DNA of 64,000 nucleotides from the NCBI GenBank assembly GCA_009823395.1, contig CM020514.1, positions 2,299,966 to 2,363,965 on the forward strand, in the 5' to 3' direction. Below, piece by piece: positions 41,454-52,125 of the stretch (its first letter is position 1; every line of letters begins with the position of its first letter). The notes below the pieces were generated by a model, which worked only from the letters and a program-made list of their open reading frames with translations, did not search any database and was not told the origin of the DNA. This stretch comes from Thamnaconus septentrionalis. Taxonomy: Eukaryota; Chordata; Actinopteri; Tetraodontiformes; Monacanthidae. A program made the translations under genes and the position numbers.

Positions 41454-41766
41454 CAGTGTTTCCCAACTGGTGAGTCGAGATCCAAACGTGGGCCACAGAG
41501 ATGTATTTATTGGGTTGCGCCTTCGTGGGCAACCCCCCCTCCTTATTTTTTTAATAGGCACTTTTATATATGCGTGTAGGCATTTATTTTGCAGGACACA
41601 CAATTCAATTAAATAACTTCAATAATGTCTTGATTAGACATGACAGAAAGTGAGCGAGCATTTTTATTTTCGTGGAACAAGAGTGCCGTGAAATAAATTT
41701 GGGTCGCGACCTCATGACAAGGAAAAGAAATGACGGTCCTGAGTCTCCACCAGTTGAGAACCACTG
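41454..41766 (+). mobile_element. hAT-type MITE (Charlie-like ends), copy 2
   Basis: The left end CAGTGTTTCCCAACTGGTGA and right end (reverse complement CAGTGGTTCTCAACTGGTGG) are hAT-type inverted repeats. The flanks GTTTAAAG and ATTTAAAG agree at 7 of 8 bases, as an aged 8-bp target duplication. Internal sequence is shared with 4680-5011, in the same orientation. Both copies sit in a TTTAAA target. Confidence 0.88.
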
Positions 41767-43059
41767 ATTTAAAGCATTTTATTCGCTGCAATTGGAAATT
41801 CAGATATTAAAACAATCCATACCTTAATCAGTCTTAATTGTCTTCTGTATTAATAGAGCATTCAACCTTGTAACAAATAATCTCTAAGGTATTAGGCTTC
41901 ATTTCTACAATGTAAACATGGACAATGACAATGACTTATCAGTGGTGGTGATGTGGTTTTCTCAGTCTCCAGGGGCCTATCTCACAAAGGAGGCTTACAA
42001 AAGTTGACTTTTGAAGCTCAAGAGTTTCTGGTTTTCTTCACAGTTGTTTTGACCTGGGTTAATCATTTCTGAATTTTGCTCACTTGAGACTATAAAAAGG
42101 CAGAAAAATGGAACTCTGATATTGTGATTCACCATGTAAGTGACAAATGGAAAAAAATGGCCTTTGAACTTTAGGCCAATGGAACAGGAAATCTTATTGA
42201 GCTCGTATGCCAAATTTCAGCACATTTCAGGCAAAAAAAAAAAAGCACTGAAGCAGCAGAAGAAAGGGATTCAGGCTTGGAAAAAAAAAATATCCATCAA
42301 GCTAATGTTTGACTTTGAGCGTAGTTTATTTAGATAGTTAGTTTAGATAGTAGATTTGTTTAGTATTTATTGTGCCTGATAATTGTGAAATACTGAGGAC
42401 ATTCAACCATTTGTTTGCTTCATTGATTCAGACTAAAATGGAGGGGATACGCAGGGAAAGCCCCTTTGAGCCAACCACTCGTCAGGACACAAGTGGATTT
42501 ATACAATGTAGCAGGCCTAGAAATCCGTGGTTTATTCTTTCCCCCTCCAACAAATGTTGCTTTAAGTGCCTCAAAACAAGACTTTGTTGGAGTTATAAAT
42601 TGTCTTCTCTGAAGGCCATAGGCGATAACACTACCTTAAACCAGAAACATGATGCTCATTTTGACAGGATGTTGGCAGTGGCAATGATGTATAGCCTTTG
42701 AGAGGGACTCAGAGAAAACCTACAGAGGTGAAGTTGCAGTGTGTTACTGATAATATACTAATTCCAATGGTCATTGGATGCATTACATGCGTTGGCCATG
42801 GATGCATTACAAGACCACCAAATTCAATTGTATATCCTTGTGTTTAACACAGCCATGCTGGGCAGCAGGAGGGGGGTCCAACACGTTGTTGTTGATGTTG
42901 CTGTTGTTGTTGTTGTTGTTGTTGTTGTCCTCTGTCAACTCAAATTCTTTTTATCTACCACTCAGCATCGTTTTAACACATTTTCTTATCTGGGAGGCTG
43001 AGTACTGTTTTTATGTAATTTATTCTATCATTCATCTGTCCTGCTTTCCTCTTTTATGG
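41767..43059. other. Unannotated DNA
   Basis: No gene is recognised. The 109-codon frame at 42372-42701 has no known domain. A direct repeat TGGATGCATTACA occurs at 42776-42788 and 42800-42812. A (GTT)n tract lies at 42886-42929. Confidence 0.4.
42886..42929 (+). repeat. (GTT)n microsatellite
   Basis: Imperfect GTT run with GCT/GAT interruptions at its start. Confidence 0.92.
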
Positions 43060-43120
43060 AACGCTGCTGTGACAAATTAATCGGCCCCTTGGATGAATAA
43101 AGTCTGCCTTACCTTACCTT
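43060..43120 (+). repeat. Retroposon 3' tail with (CTTAC)n-like end
   Basis: CCCCTTGGATGAATAAAGTC followed by TGCCTTACCTTACCTTG resembles the 3' terminus of common fish retroposons. No body is recognisable upstream. Confidence 0.45.
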
Positions 43121-43348
43121 GTCTCTTAGTTCTCTGCCATCCTTAAAATCTGGATGGGTGGCTTCTTCATACAAGTTTTCTTTTTGTATTGCGGGGTGTT
43201 TTTTCTCCTCCAATAATGGCAATATTATGGATCACAACACAGTGCACCATAATGTCATAGTACTTTTCAGGGGCTCCCTTGAGGTGATGCAAGTGCTGAA
43301 ATTGGACATTTCTCCTCATGTTCGAGTCCTGCAGTTGGCCACATCGAC

Positions 43349-43900
43349 GGTCCAGTGTGTAATATTTGGCCTGATTATTCATTCATCTTTAATATCCGCT
43401 TCTTCCTGAGCTCAGGGTCACGGGGTCTGGTTGACACCCTGGACAAGTTGCCAGTTCTATTTGGCCTGATTAATGATTTCTATATTGGTGAATACTTAAA
43501 GTACTTCCCATGAATACATTAATCAGTGAATAATCACAGTACCAAAAAAAAGTAATTTGGTTTTCCTACCCTTAGGACGGTTCTTATTTATTTTATAAGA
43601 ATATATATAGATCAAGCTGCCATCTTGCACCACCATATTTCTAAGGAATCCTGGTTTGGACAATCCAGCTGCCTGACAGCGCGTTTGGTATCTATGGTCA
43701 ACGCTGCCGTCTTCAAATAAACCAACAAAGAAGGTGAACAAGGTATCAAGGATTAAGTGCATAGGCTACCATAGTTCACTGGCAAGCTCGGGAGAGGAAA
43801 GGTGAGCGCATGAGTGCTGCAATCTAAAATGGTTTAGGGTTAATTAGGGTTGGTGTCACTGTTTCTTCTCACAATCTCTTAATATAAAACACATAACCTT
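43349..43900 (+). mobile_element. MITE family M1, copy 2, with nested SINE
   Basis: The left end GGTCCAGTGTGTAATATTTGG and a degenerate right end (reverse complement AGGTTATGTGTTTTATATTAAG) bound the usual M1 blocks: TTTTCCTACCCTTAGGAC, CACCATATTTCTAAGGAA, GACAGCGCGTTTGG, GGCAAGCTCGGGAGAGG. A SINE fragment (43377-43458) splits the left part. Confidence 0.88.
43364..43471 (-). mobile_element. 5'-truncated SINE copy E nested in MITE, 13-bp TSD
   Basis: The 82-bp SINE 3' end (43377-43458, minus strand; tail GAATGAAT, body CCTGAGCTCAGGGTCACGGG as read on plus) is flanked by identical ATTTGGCCTGATT at 43364-43376 and 43459-43471. Removing it restores the M1 left end. The truncated 5' end and long TSD indicate LINE-type target-primed insertion. 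Confidence 0.92.
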
Positions 43901-44269
43901 TAAAACACTGTTGTGGACCTGGTTGAGGATCAGGATAAGGAGTCGAGATCCATTGGACATGGGTACTACCTGTCACCCAGCACATTATTGAATTAAACCG
44001 CAGACCAGGTTACCACTCTTTGTGAAATGGGCTGGAGTTACTCCTGTTTATCGAGTTTAACTCGAGTTTAACTCGATCGCTTAGCTACTGATGTGATAGA
44101 CTATAACTGTGTTTATGCATCACTTCTTTTGCTGATAGCCAATCAAAATTTGGTCAATGTGAGTAAGTCCCACCCATTTCCTCAGCCTGTTGCAGCGGTC
44201 ACTTGTCAATCACGCTGCTGTAACGGTGCTTGACTCTTTTCGAAGGGGCAAGCAGGCGGAGGCAGCATA

Positions 44270-45750
44270 CACTCTGGATGATGACACTATTGATCATGGG
44301 AATTTTTTTAGAGATAATTTTTTTACTAGGAAAATATGATGTCTGTCTCAAGGAACACCTCACTCTCAGCATTGAAAAGAGCAAGTGAATCCATCAATCT
44401 GACTCTGGATCAAAAGGAGGTAGAGGTTCCCTTGTCACTTTCCTTTCCGAAACAACCATTGACTACATCATCGCCGCTATCAAATACCTAATGAAGGTTA
44501 CAATCGCCACTGAAATACAGGAATATGGCATGTACTCCATCCAGAACGACACCATGTCTGACATCACATCCCATGACCAATGCTCTGTTGTGATACATTA
44601 TGTAACAGACATTGTTCATGAGCGACTTAAGGCTATGATCACATGTGAAGCATCCACTGGGCTGTACTTTGCACAACTTGTGAATGAGGTGCTGGAGCCC
44701 ATGAACCTGGATGTGAGGCGGTGTATTGGAAGTTCCACTGATGGGGCCTCTGACACGCAAGGCCAATACAGTGGCTTTTCTGCACTGCTGTCCGAGAAGT
44801 CCTCCCCCACCCAAGTCCATGTGTGGTGCTACATGTACATCCTCAACCTCGTGCTGGCAGACACAACGGAGTGTGCATTGTCAAGTGGCTCTCTTTTTTC
44901 CTTGTTAAACAACATTTTTGTCTTCATCAGAGATTCCCACCAGAGGATGAACATCTGGGTGTCGGAAAGGAGACTGAGCTGGAGGCTGAGGCCTCTCTAC
45001 CACACAAACGTAACAGAAAAGAAGAAATCCATGCCTTGGAGAGATGTGCCGAGATGAGGCTGCGACTGATGCTGAAACATCATATGACGTTGATGTCCAT
45101 AACCAAATCATGGACACCGTCTTAGGAAGCATCCATAAGCGATTCCTGAAAAATGGAACTTTGTATGCTGATTTGGCACTTCTGGACCAAAAAACTTCAA
45201 CTAGGTAACAGCTTATGCTGGTGGTTTCCCAGAGGCAGTACTCCAACAGTTGAGCAAGTGTCTGCTGGCCATTTGATGACAGAGCAACGGTTGCCAATTT
45301 ACAGAGCGGACTCATCGGTCTGGAAGGACAATGGAAGAGGTTGAAGACATATGCATTTGAGGAATCCACAAGCAAGACAACGGAAGATGGCCCAGAAGGT
45401 GCCGAAGATAAGGTGGAGATGGTTTACAAAGAGTGCTCATCGTGCAAGGACTGCGCACTGTGTTGCTAGCTTGTTCTGAGGCAGTACAACCTCCTCACAG
45501 ATGCATACCGCATCATTGGTCTTGCATGAAGGTTCCTGCTCACCCTGTCTGTCACACAAGTTGCATGTGACTTCCGAACCTGAAATTCATCAAAAACAGA
45601 CTCAGGAGCTCTCTCTCAACAGCACCTTGAGGCTTTTACGCTCATGGCTAATCAGCCAGAGGTTTTAAAGATGCTGTATACAGACACAATCATAGATGGC
45701 GTCGCAGAGGACAGTGAGCTGCTGCAAAAACTACTAATTGAGTGAGGTAA
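44270..45750 (+). pseudogene. hAT transposase pseudogene (DUF4371/ZMYM1-like)
   Basis: Blocks in order: GKYDVCLKEHLTLSIEKSK, a TGA, then SGSKGGRGSLVTFLSETT (44323-44460). The RNase H-like core follows: YSIQNDTMSDITSHDQCSVV, CEASTGLYFAQLVNEVL, CIGSSTDGASDTQGQYSGF and VHVWCYMYILNLVLADTT (44533-44870). Then FVFIRDSHQRMNIW and a damaged linker. The C-terminal hATC part is YRIIGLA(stop)RFLLTLSVTQVACDF, then QQHLEAFTLMANQPEVLKML and IIDGVAEDSELLQKLLIE with a stop near 45744. The aspartate of the first catalytic block and the DGAS motif persist. The insertion-domain tail between about 45060 and 45470 is frameshifted several times, and the CERSF motif is lost. The N-terminal zinc-finger part is absent. 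Terminal repeats were not found. Confidence 0.87.
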
Positions 45751-46477
45751 TAATATCGGTCTATTCACATGACTTTCACTATGTGACTTACCTACTCACC
45801 AATCTTTATATTAGTGAACTAATTAGTGACTTATTATTGCAGACTAATGAACTAAAAATCAAAAATATGACCTGTTAGTTTTAACCACAGCTTCAGTATG
45901 TATTAACTTGTATTCCGGTGTGTACTCTCACCTCATGACTTGTAACTGTAACTATATTGTATATTGTAACTTCAATAATATTTTTTGTCTCTCACCCACA
46001 TATATATACAGCATGTACAGCAGAGGGGACTCTTTGGAGGATTATGACCCCCAGGACTGTCTCCAACAAAGCAAAGACAGTCAAGATTCCTCTTCACATT
46101 TCAAGTTTTTAGTTTTCAAGTGTCAGTTTGCTATATTTCAGTTTAGCTCTCATTTTCATACATGTTCTGGGTTAAGATTCTACATACAAAATAGTTCATA
46201 TATAGTATATAGTTTACATCATAGCTTTGTTGTTATTCTATTTTAAAATAACATTTTTATTAAAATAGGCTTATTGTTGTATTTATGTTGCCCTCTAGTG
46301 GTTTACACATGGTATCATTATTTAGTTCCAAGAGCCTGGCAAATTGGTTGGCCAAATTTTATTGAATCAATTACCTGCTTGCTTTAAAATCACGACACCG
46401 CTGTAATTATTCTACTGTAGGCCAGGGTTCAGGTTAACGTTTACGATATGAATGTTGTCCAAAACAACATCAAAAAA
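45751..46477. other. Unannotated AT-rich DNA
   Basis: It may be the 3' non-coding part of the hAT element. A CCCTCTAGTGG motif at 46291-46301 recurs in many vertebrate repeats. No coding frame is recognised. Confidence 0.4.
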
Positions 46478-46680
46478 TTTGGTTAAATTTGTGATTTTTA
46501 TATTGGTAAAAGCTTAACATGCTGCCCATGAATACATTAAAAAAAGTGTATACTCACAGTACAATAAAAGTCAGTTGGTCTTCCTACCCTTTGAATGTTT
46601 CTCATATATATATAAGAATATGCATAGAACAATGAGGGTCTTCTTCTCCTCTGCTTGTTAGCTGGCATCTTGCAGAGAGG
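46478..46680 (+). mobile_element. MITE family M1, truncated copy 3
   Basis: TTTATATTGGTAAAAGCTTA, CTGCCCATGAATACATTA, AGTACAATAAAAGTCAGTTGG and TTCCTACCCTTTGAATG match the left half of M1. The right half is replaced by unrelated sequence and a LINE tail. Confidence 0.75.
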
Positions 46681-46784
46681 AAATGCACTGTCAGGCGGGC
46701 TTCCTTATAACATTTTAGACACTGGACTTTTCAGTTTTTAGTTTTATTTAGGTTTTTGTATCAACATAATGGTTTTATGAATAT

Positions 46785-46870
46785 AAATTTTATATTGTTG
46801 GACCCCAGGAAGAATAGTTGCTGCTGAGGCAGTGACTAATGGGGATCTAAAATAAAGAATAAAGAATAAG
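46785..46870 (+). repeat. LINE 3' tail with (AATAAAG)n
   Basis: TTGGACCCCAGGAAGAATAG and GCTGAGGCAGTGACTAATGG, then GGGATCTAAAATAAAGAATA, match the 3' terminus of an abundant fish L2/Rex-like retroposon. Confidence 0.6.
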
Positions 46871-47540
46871 TTTTGGCATTTCCTTTATGTGGGAAATGCA
46901 GCGCTGGCGGTCGGTGCATCCTTTTTTGTTTTGACCTGAGTGCAGGACCAGTCCGGGCCTGTCACATCATGACGTGTGCGTGCTCAACACTGTGTCAGGT
47001 ACCTTGGAATGATGCCAGTGGCCCAGTGCAGAGGACACGTCCGGCCAAAAGAGGACGTATGGTCGTCCTGCTCGCACCCTCCAGGCTGTAACTCAGACCA
47101 CATCAGTCCAAATGCAGTGGGCGTGTAAGTGACTGATACACTGGCCAGACATCTGCTCACACGGTGTATTGATCACACACACACAACCCTTTGTTGGGAT
47201 GTTCCACGGTTGGAAAAAAAAAAAAAAAGTGATATCATCTTATCTCTTATGGAGGGATGTTGCAATGCATCATCTGTGGCGACTGCGGGCACGTGCGGCG
47301 TTTTCAAGATGACTGTCCTGCCGGCTGCTGCTGGAGGGATCCCGTGTCACTCAGTTCACATTAAGGCTGATGAGCCAGGCTCATGCAGCTCTCCGTGTGA
47401 GTCACTTTATTAGCCAGCACATGAATCACTTCTTGATGCAACGTCAGCGCTGATTACACTTATTAGCAAGGCTCTGAACTACAGAGCTGACTCTACACTT
47501 CTTCATAAACACACTTTGACGCTTTTAAATATATTGAATC
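46871..47540. other. Unannotated DNA
   Basis: GC-richer non-repetitive DNA (46880-47110) with no known coding frame, and an A run at 47214-47228. Confidence 0.4.
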
Positions 47541-47996
47541 TTAAAGGTCCAATGTGTAATATTTGGCTTGATTTATGAGTTTTATATTGGTAAAAACTTG
47601 CCACACTGCCCACAAACACATTAATAAAAGTCTATAATTGCAGTACAATAAAATTAATTTGGCTCTCCTACCCTTAGAACAGCTCTCATATGTATACAAA
47701 AGTATCCATATATCAATGGTCTTGCTCCCAGTCAGCTGCCACCTTACGCCGCCATATTTCTAAGGAAGCCGTTCCCTAATTAACCAGCACGTTTCATAAT
47801 TAGGGTGACTGCTCGCGTCCTCGAAGAAACCAACAAAGAAGAAGGTAAACAAGGTATCCAGGTTTGAGTGCGTAGGCCACCGTAGTTTACAGGTAAACCG
47901 AGGAGGGGGAGTAAAAGACGCATGTAAAATGTAACCTCTCGATGTTGCTGTTTCTTCTTCAAAATCTCCAAATTTTACAGACTTAGCCATTAAGGT
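47541..47996 (+). mobile_element. MITE family M1, copy 4, best-preserved
   Basis: The left end TTAAAGGTCCAATGTGTAAT and right end (reverse complement GGACCTTAATGGCTAAGTCT) form terminal repeats. All M1 blocks are present: ACTGCCCACAAACACATTAA, CTCCTACCCTTAGAACAGC, AATGGTCTTGCTCCCAGTC, GCCGCCATATTTCTAAGGAA, GGTATCCAGGTTTGAGTGCG. It lacks the (AT)n of copy 1 and the SINE of copy 2 and so serves as a reference, about 455 bp. Confidence 0.9.
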
Positions 47997-49789
47997 CCTA
48001 TGTGTGCTGTACAAGTGCATTTCGTTTTATTTTTTTGTGTCATGACCCAAAAATTGAGGCCTGTATCTTCTTTGAAAATTCTGGTTCTCTCGGCTGTCAT
48101 GATTTCCTGTGATTACCCCCAGGTGTGTGCAGGCTTTAAAATCCGCACCTGTCTCTTTCTCTCTCCCTCCATTCTGCTGCAGGTCCAGGTCAGGACGAGC
48201 TGGCGCTGCTGCTGTTGAGGTCTTTGTTTATGAAGTTATTTTAGTTTTTTTGATGGATTGCAATAAATAAAAAACAAAAACAAAACGCCAATTCAGCCAA
48301 GGGGTCGTAACATTTGCAAAAGTTCTCGTCCTCAGTTAACAAAGCAAAAGGAATCTGTATTTGCAGACCGGATAATCTTAATCTGGAAAGGAACTGAGCA
48401 AAAGCCAAATAATTCCAATCAATAAACAACAGAGGTTCGTTAGTGCTTGAACACAGCGGAACAAAGCGCTGGGATGAGCAACGGGACAGGAAGTGGAGTG
48501 GAGGCAGGAGGTTACACTGAGGGACAAGAGGAGTGGGGGTGTGTGTGTCAGGGGGGGCGGGGGGGGCTCTTTGGCAGCTCAAATATTAATATTAAATGCA
48601 TTCTTGATAATTACTGTTTTAAAAAAAAACCCGACTGTTCTGCTCTGACACCTGCCACAGGACATCTATGTTTCGTGCTCCACTTCAGGCTTTACCCCCC
48701 CGGTGATTCCCACTGATCCCACGGCCTGTAATTGAACGCAGCGTCGGCGGCGGAGCTGTTTTCAAAATCCCCAATGAAAGTTGCCCATTTCAATTTCAGA
48801 CAGGTAGCAGCGTGACGCGAGAAAGATGCCGGGGCAGCCGTGCGTCGGCTTCAAAGGGCCGTTTGATGTGAAGCGGATTGAATCGGTGGGTTTGCTGAGC
48901 TTTTCCTTTATCGGCCGCCAACCGAGCACGCTCTCATTATTCCAGCGTCACGTATGCGAGTCGTTAATCACGCTGTTTTTTTTTTCCTTCCTTGACTGCA
49001 ACAAACTCATTGCAGTGAAACTGCTCATTTCCAGCAGCCTTCACTATGTATGACCGAGTCATATCATTTGGCATGGTCAAACAGTTTACTTTTGTCTTTA
49101 CTGTTTACTATGCTCTCCTATAGCTGGCAAATTTCCTGCAAGGCAGCGACCGTAACTGTGCAAGACTGGACAAAGCAGGAAATGAGAGCACGAGCCGAGA
49201 TGGTGCGTTGTTTTCGTTCGCAGTGTTTAGCTCGTGAGTGCCATGGAGCCCAGTCGTCTGTTAATTTAGATCAGTGGTTTGTTGAAGTGGGAAAGGAGAT
49301 ATGACAAATAAAGAAATAACTAATATAATTATCTTTAAATTACTATTTTTTTTTTAATCAAATATAATCTAATTAGTTTAATAAATCATTGTTAAATACA
49401 ATCTAATATATATCATATGAATGCCTGCCAGTCCAAAACATGGTTCATGTTGTGTCTTGTGCGTTACGTGCTGGTTTGCCCCATTTTTCAAGGTGATTAG
49501 ATCCTCAAGCTAGCGTAGGCAGTGCAAAATAGACAGGTTTGTGGCAAAGTGACTGAAGGAACTGACAAGACAGCACAGCTGTGGAAGACACTGCTGCTGC
49601 TGCTGCTGCAAAATAACTTAGACTTAGCCAACTAAAATAAGAAAATACTGTGTATGCAAATAAAACAAAGGAAAGAAAAACATTCCAAAACTTGATGTTT
49701 CTTTATATATTTTGTAACATTGTCTGTTGGTTTGTGAAGGTTGGTCCCCAACCAGAAGCTAATGCTTTTTTTTGGGTGGGGGCCATAAC
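47997..49789. other. Unannotated DNA with possible retroelement relic
   Basis: TGTCATGATTTCCTGTGATT at 48097-48116 and CAATAAATAAA at 48261 have LTR-like style but no termini were delimited. The stretch 48780-49000 (GATGCCGGGGCAGCCGTGCG) is non-repetitive with moderate CpG. A (GCT)n tract is at 49590-49610. No gene is recognised. Confidence 0.35.
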
Positions 49790-49815
49790 ATAAAAAGTTT
49801 GAGAACCCCTGCTTT
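49790..49815 (-). repeat. Isolated hAT terminal repeat
   Basis: AAAAAGTTTGAGAACCCCTG (49794-49813) is the reverse complement of the classic CAGGGGTTCTCAAAC hAT terminus. The partner end is not visible nearby. Confidence 0.6.
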
Positions 49816-50539
49816 AGATTATGCATACATTTGAAAGTGTTTAATTTCTGCAAAATGCCGTCGATGAGTGGAAACAGGGTTTGGGTCTGTGACGGTGACT
49901 CACTGTATCGCTCGCACACACCAGTGCAGGTGGGACGGCTGCCTGAGGTCTGCGGCTGTGTGCGAGCTGAGTTAAAATGCAACTCATGTGGGCCAGTGGT
50001 TGGCATCCACTGTGAGCTGCATCAGGCCATTTTGTTGGCTCAAATCACCTCTCTTGCTCCTGCTCCCCTGAGGTTTAGACCCAGCACCGCTTCCTCGCCA
50101 GGACCTCTAGACAGCCAAGCTGTTGTCTGGCAGGCAGGCAGGCGGGCAGGGGGGCGAAACAACAGAGAAGAAAGGGGCCCTGGTTAAGTCTACACATTTC
50201 AAATGAATATTAATGTTCACAAAGGCTTGTAGAATAAAATAAATTGTATTTTTTTTTTTTTTGCTGTTTATTGTTTCATTATGTCAATGTAGGTTCGTGT
50301 CTCTTGAGGCTGTTCGTTGGGCAAAGGTATTTGGCATTGGCGTTTCATGCGTGGAGCCAGAAGAAGAAGAAGAAGAAGAAGGTGTTTTTTTGTTGTTTTT
50401 TTTAATTCTCTTTTTTAACGACAAACTTGAAAATATCTCTTAGCCTTGGGGGTTTTAAAGATACTACACATATGTAAATATGATACATTTAAACAATGGA
50501 AATATAGATAGAGGTTTAGAAGTTTGAATCTTTGTTCTT
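49816..50539. other. Unannotated DNA
   Basis: No gene is recognised. (GCAG)n-like GGCAGGCAGGCGGGCAGG at 50130-50148 and (AGA)n at 50361-50380. Confidence 0.4.
50361..50380 (+). repeat. (AGA)n microsatellite
   Basis: Seven AGA units. Confidence 0.9.
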
Positions 50540-52125
50540 TTCTTTCCATTTTAGCATAATATACTCGTCTATACCTGTCTGTCTGTTGTCTGCCTCCAGG
50601 ACATCTCACTGCTGTCTTGCAACTCATATACTTCTTTGTCACTCCCAGACTCCCTCATACAATACCAAAATTCCTCTCTCAGCAGCCTCCTCAAAACACT
50701 TCAGTACTTGTTCTTGGTGTGCAACCACACTGCTGCTCAATAGTTTGGCTTCCACAAAGGGGCATCTCATTCAGGATCTCCTTGTCCACCGTAAGTTTGA
50801 CTCCCTCTGTTTAACTGAGACATGGCAACAACCCAGCAACTTCTCACAACTCAAATCCACTACTCCGGGCTTTGTTTACATTTGTTCAGCCCCGTGGCTC
50901 CGGCTGGGGAGGAGATCTCGCGATAATTCGCCACAAGAAGTGGAAAGATCTGCATCGGGATCTTGGCTCTTTTCCACAACAACTTGCGGGTATCTGTCCC
51001 TGCCTTCAGCTCCTTTGAATCAGCTCCTTCCGTCCTATTTCTAATCTTCCTTTCATTTCCAAAATCCTCGAAAAAAACCATAGCTACTCAACTCCACTCT
51101 CATCTATCCCACAACAACCTTTATGACAGTTCCAGTCTGGTTTCTGTCCCCTCCATAGCGCAGAAACTGCTCTTTTAAAAATTCCAACGACCTCCTCATG
51201 GCAGCTGATTAATAATAATAAATTGTACAGCGCTAAATCACAACCAATGGCGTCTCAAAGCGCTTTATACAATCAGAGAGAACCAACTGGGCCCCGGAGC
51301 AAGCAAAATGCGACAGTGGCTGGGAAAAACTCCCTGTGGGAAGAAACCTAGGGCAGAACCAGACTCCAGAGGGCCATCATCTGCCTATGAGTAGTTGGGG
51401 TGAAATACAAAAATAGAGAGAGAGACAGAGAAAGAGAAAGTAGTAGAGTGAGCCAGGGTGGCAGACAGGACAGAGTGAAAAACAGATACACCAACCAGGC
51501 ATTCACAAAACGGATATAAACACAAAGAATAGGAAATAAACAAAGAATAGGAAATAATGGTTCACTCTGTATCGTCATCTTCCTCAACCTGAGTGCGGCC
51601 TTTAATATCACGTGTCACTCCAGCCTTCTCAATAGACTATCCACCATCGGCATCACCCACACTACCATGGACTGGTTCAAATCCTACCTCTCTTGCCGCA
51701 CTCAGTTCATTCAGCTTAAATCTTACACATCTCAACTCTCCACTGTCACTTCAGCTGTGCCCCAGGGCTCGGTCCTGTATCTCCTCCTCTTCCATCATTT
51801 ACCTTCTTCCCCTTGGTAGTGTCTTCCGTAAATACAGCATCAATTTTAATCACTGTTACACGGATGACACCCAGCTCTACCTCTCCATAAACCCACTCTC
51901 AACCTCCCACCCTCCTCCCTTACCCACTGCCTAACTGAAATCAAATCCTGGTTTTCATCAAGTCATCAATTTATGACTGCTTTCTCTCTTTGATTTTAAG
52001 TGTTTTGCGAAATTCTAACCTTTTTTAAAGCCTGTGTGTTTTTAAGATTTTATTATTGATCTGTATGGCATGCTTGAGTGCTAGAAAGATGCCGTACAGA
52101 AATAAAATGTATTATTATTATAGAT
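50540..52125 (+). pseudogene. L2-like LINE, internally deleted, with nested retroposon
   Basis: Recognisable parts in order: an apurinic-endonuclease domain segment (FDSLCLTETWQQPSNFSQLK, about 50793-50852; then RGSGWGGDLAIIR in another frame), a deletion, RT entry FRPISNLPFISKILEKTIATQ (about 51028-51090, frame shifts), LVSVPSIAQKLL, the break at 51208-51560, LNLSAAFNI (about 51582-51607), AVPQGSVLY (51748-51774), [11 protein letters not shown] (51854-51886) and a 3' end with a CTTGAGTGCTAGAAAGATGC then AATAAAATGTATTATTATTAT tail (to 52125). The catalytic YADD is YTDD, which keeps both aspartates. Many frameshifts and stops make it dead. Assignment to L2-like rests on protein motifs and tail. 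Confidence 0.85.
51208..51560 (-). mobile_element. Retroposon nested inside the L2-like LINE
   Basis: The L2 reading is interrupted between GGCAGCTGATT and TTCACTCTGTATCGTC. On the minus strand the insert ends GCGCTTTGAGACGCCATTGG, GATTTAGCGCTGTACAATTT and (ATT)n at 51222-51208, a retroposon-like 3' end. A duplicated ACAAAGAATAGGAAATA at its other edge (51524-51540, 51541-51557) is a tandem repeat. The target duplication is not clear. Confidence 0.7.
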
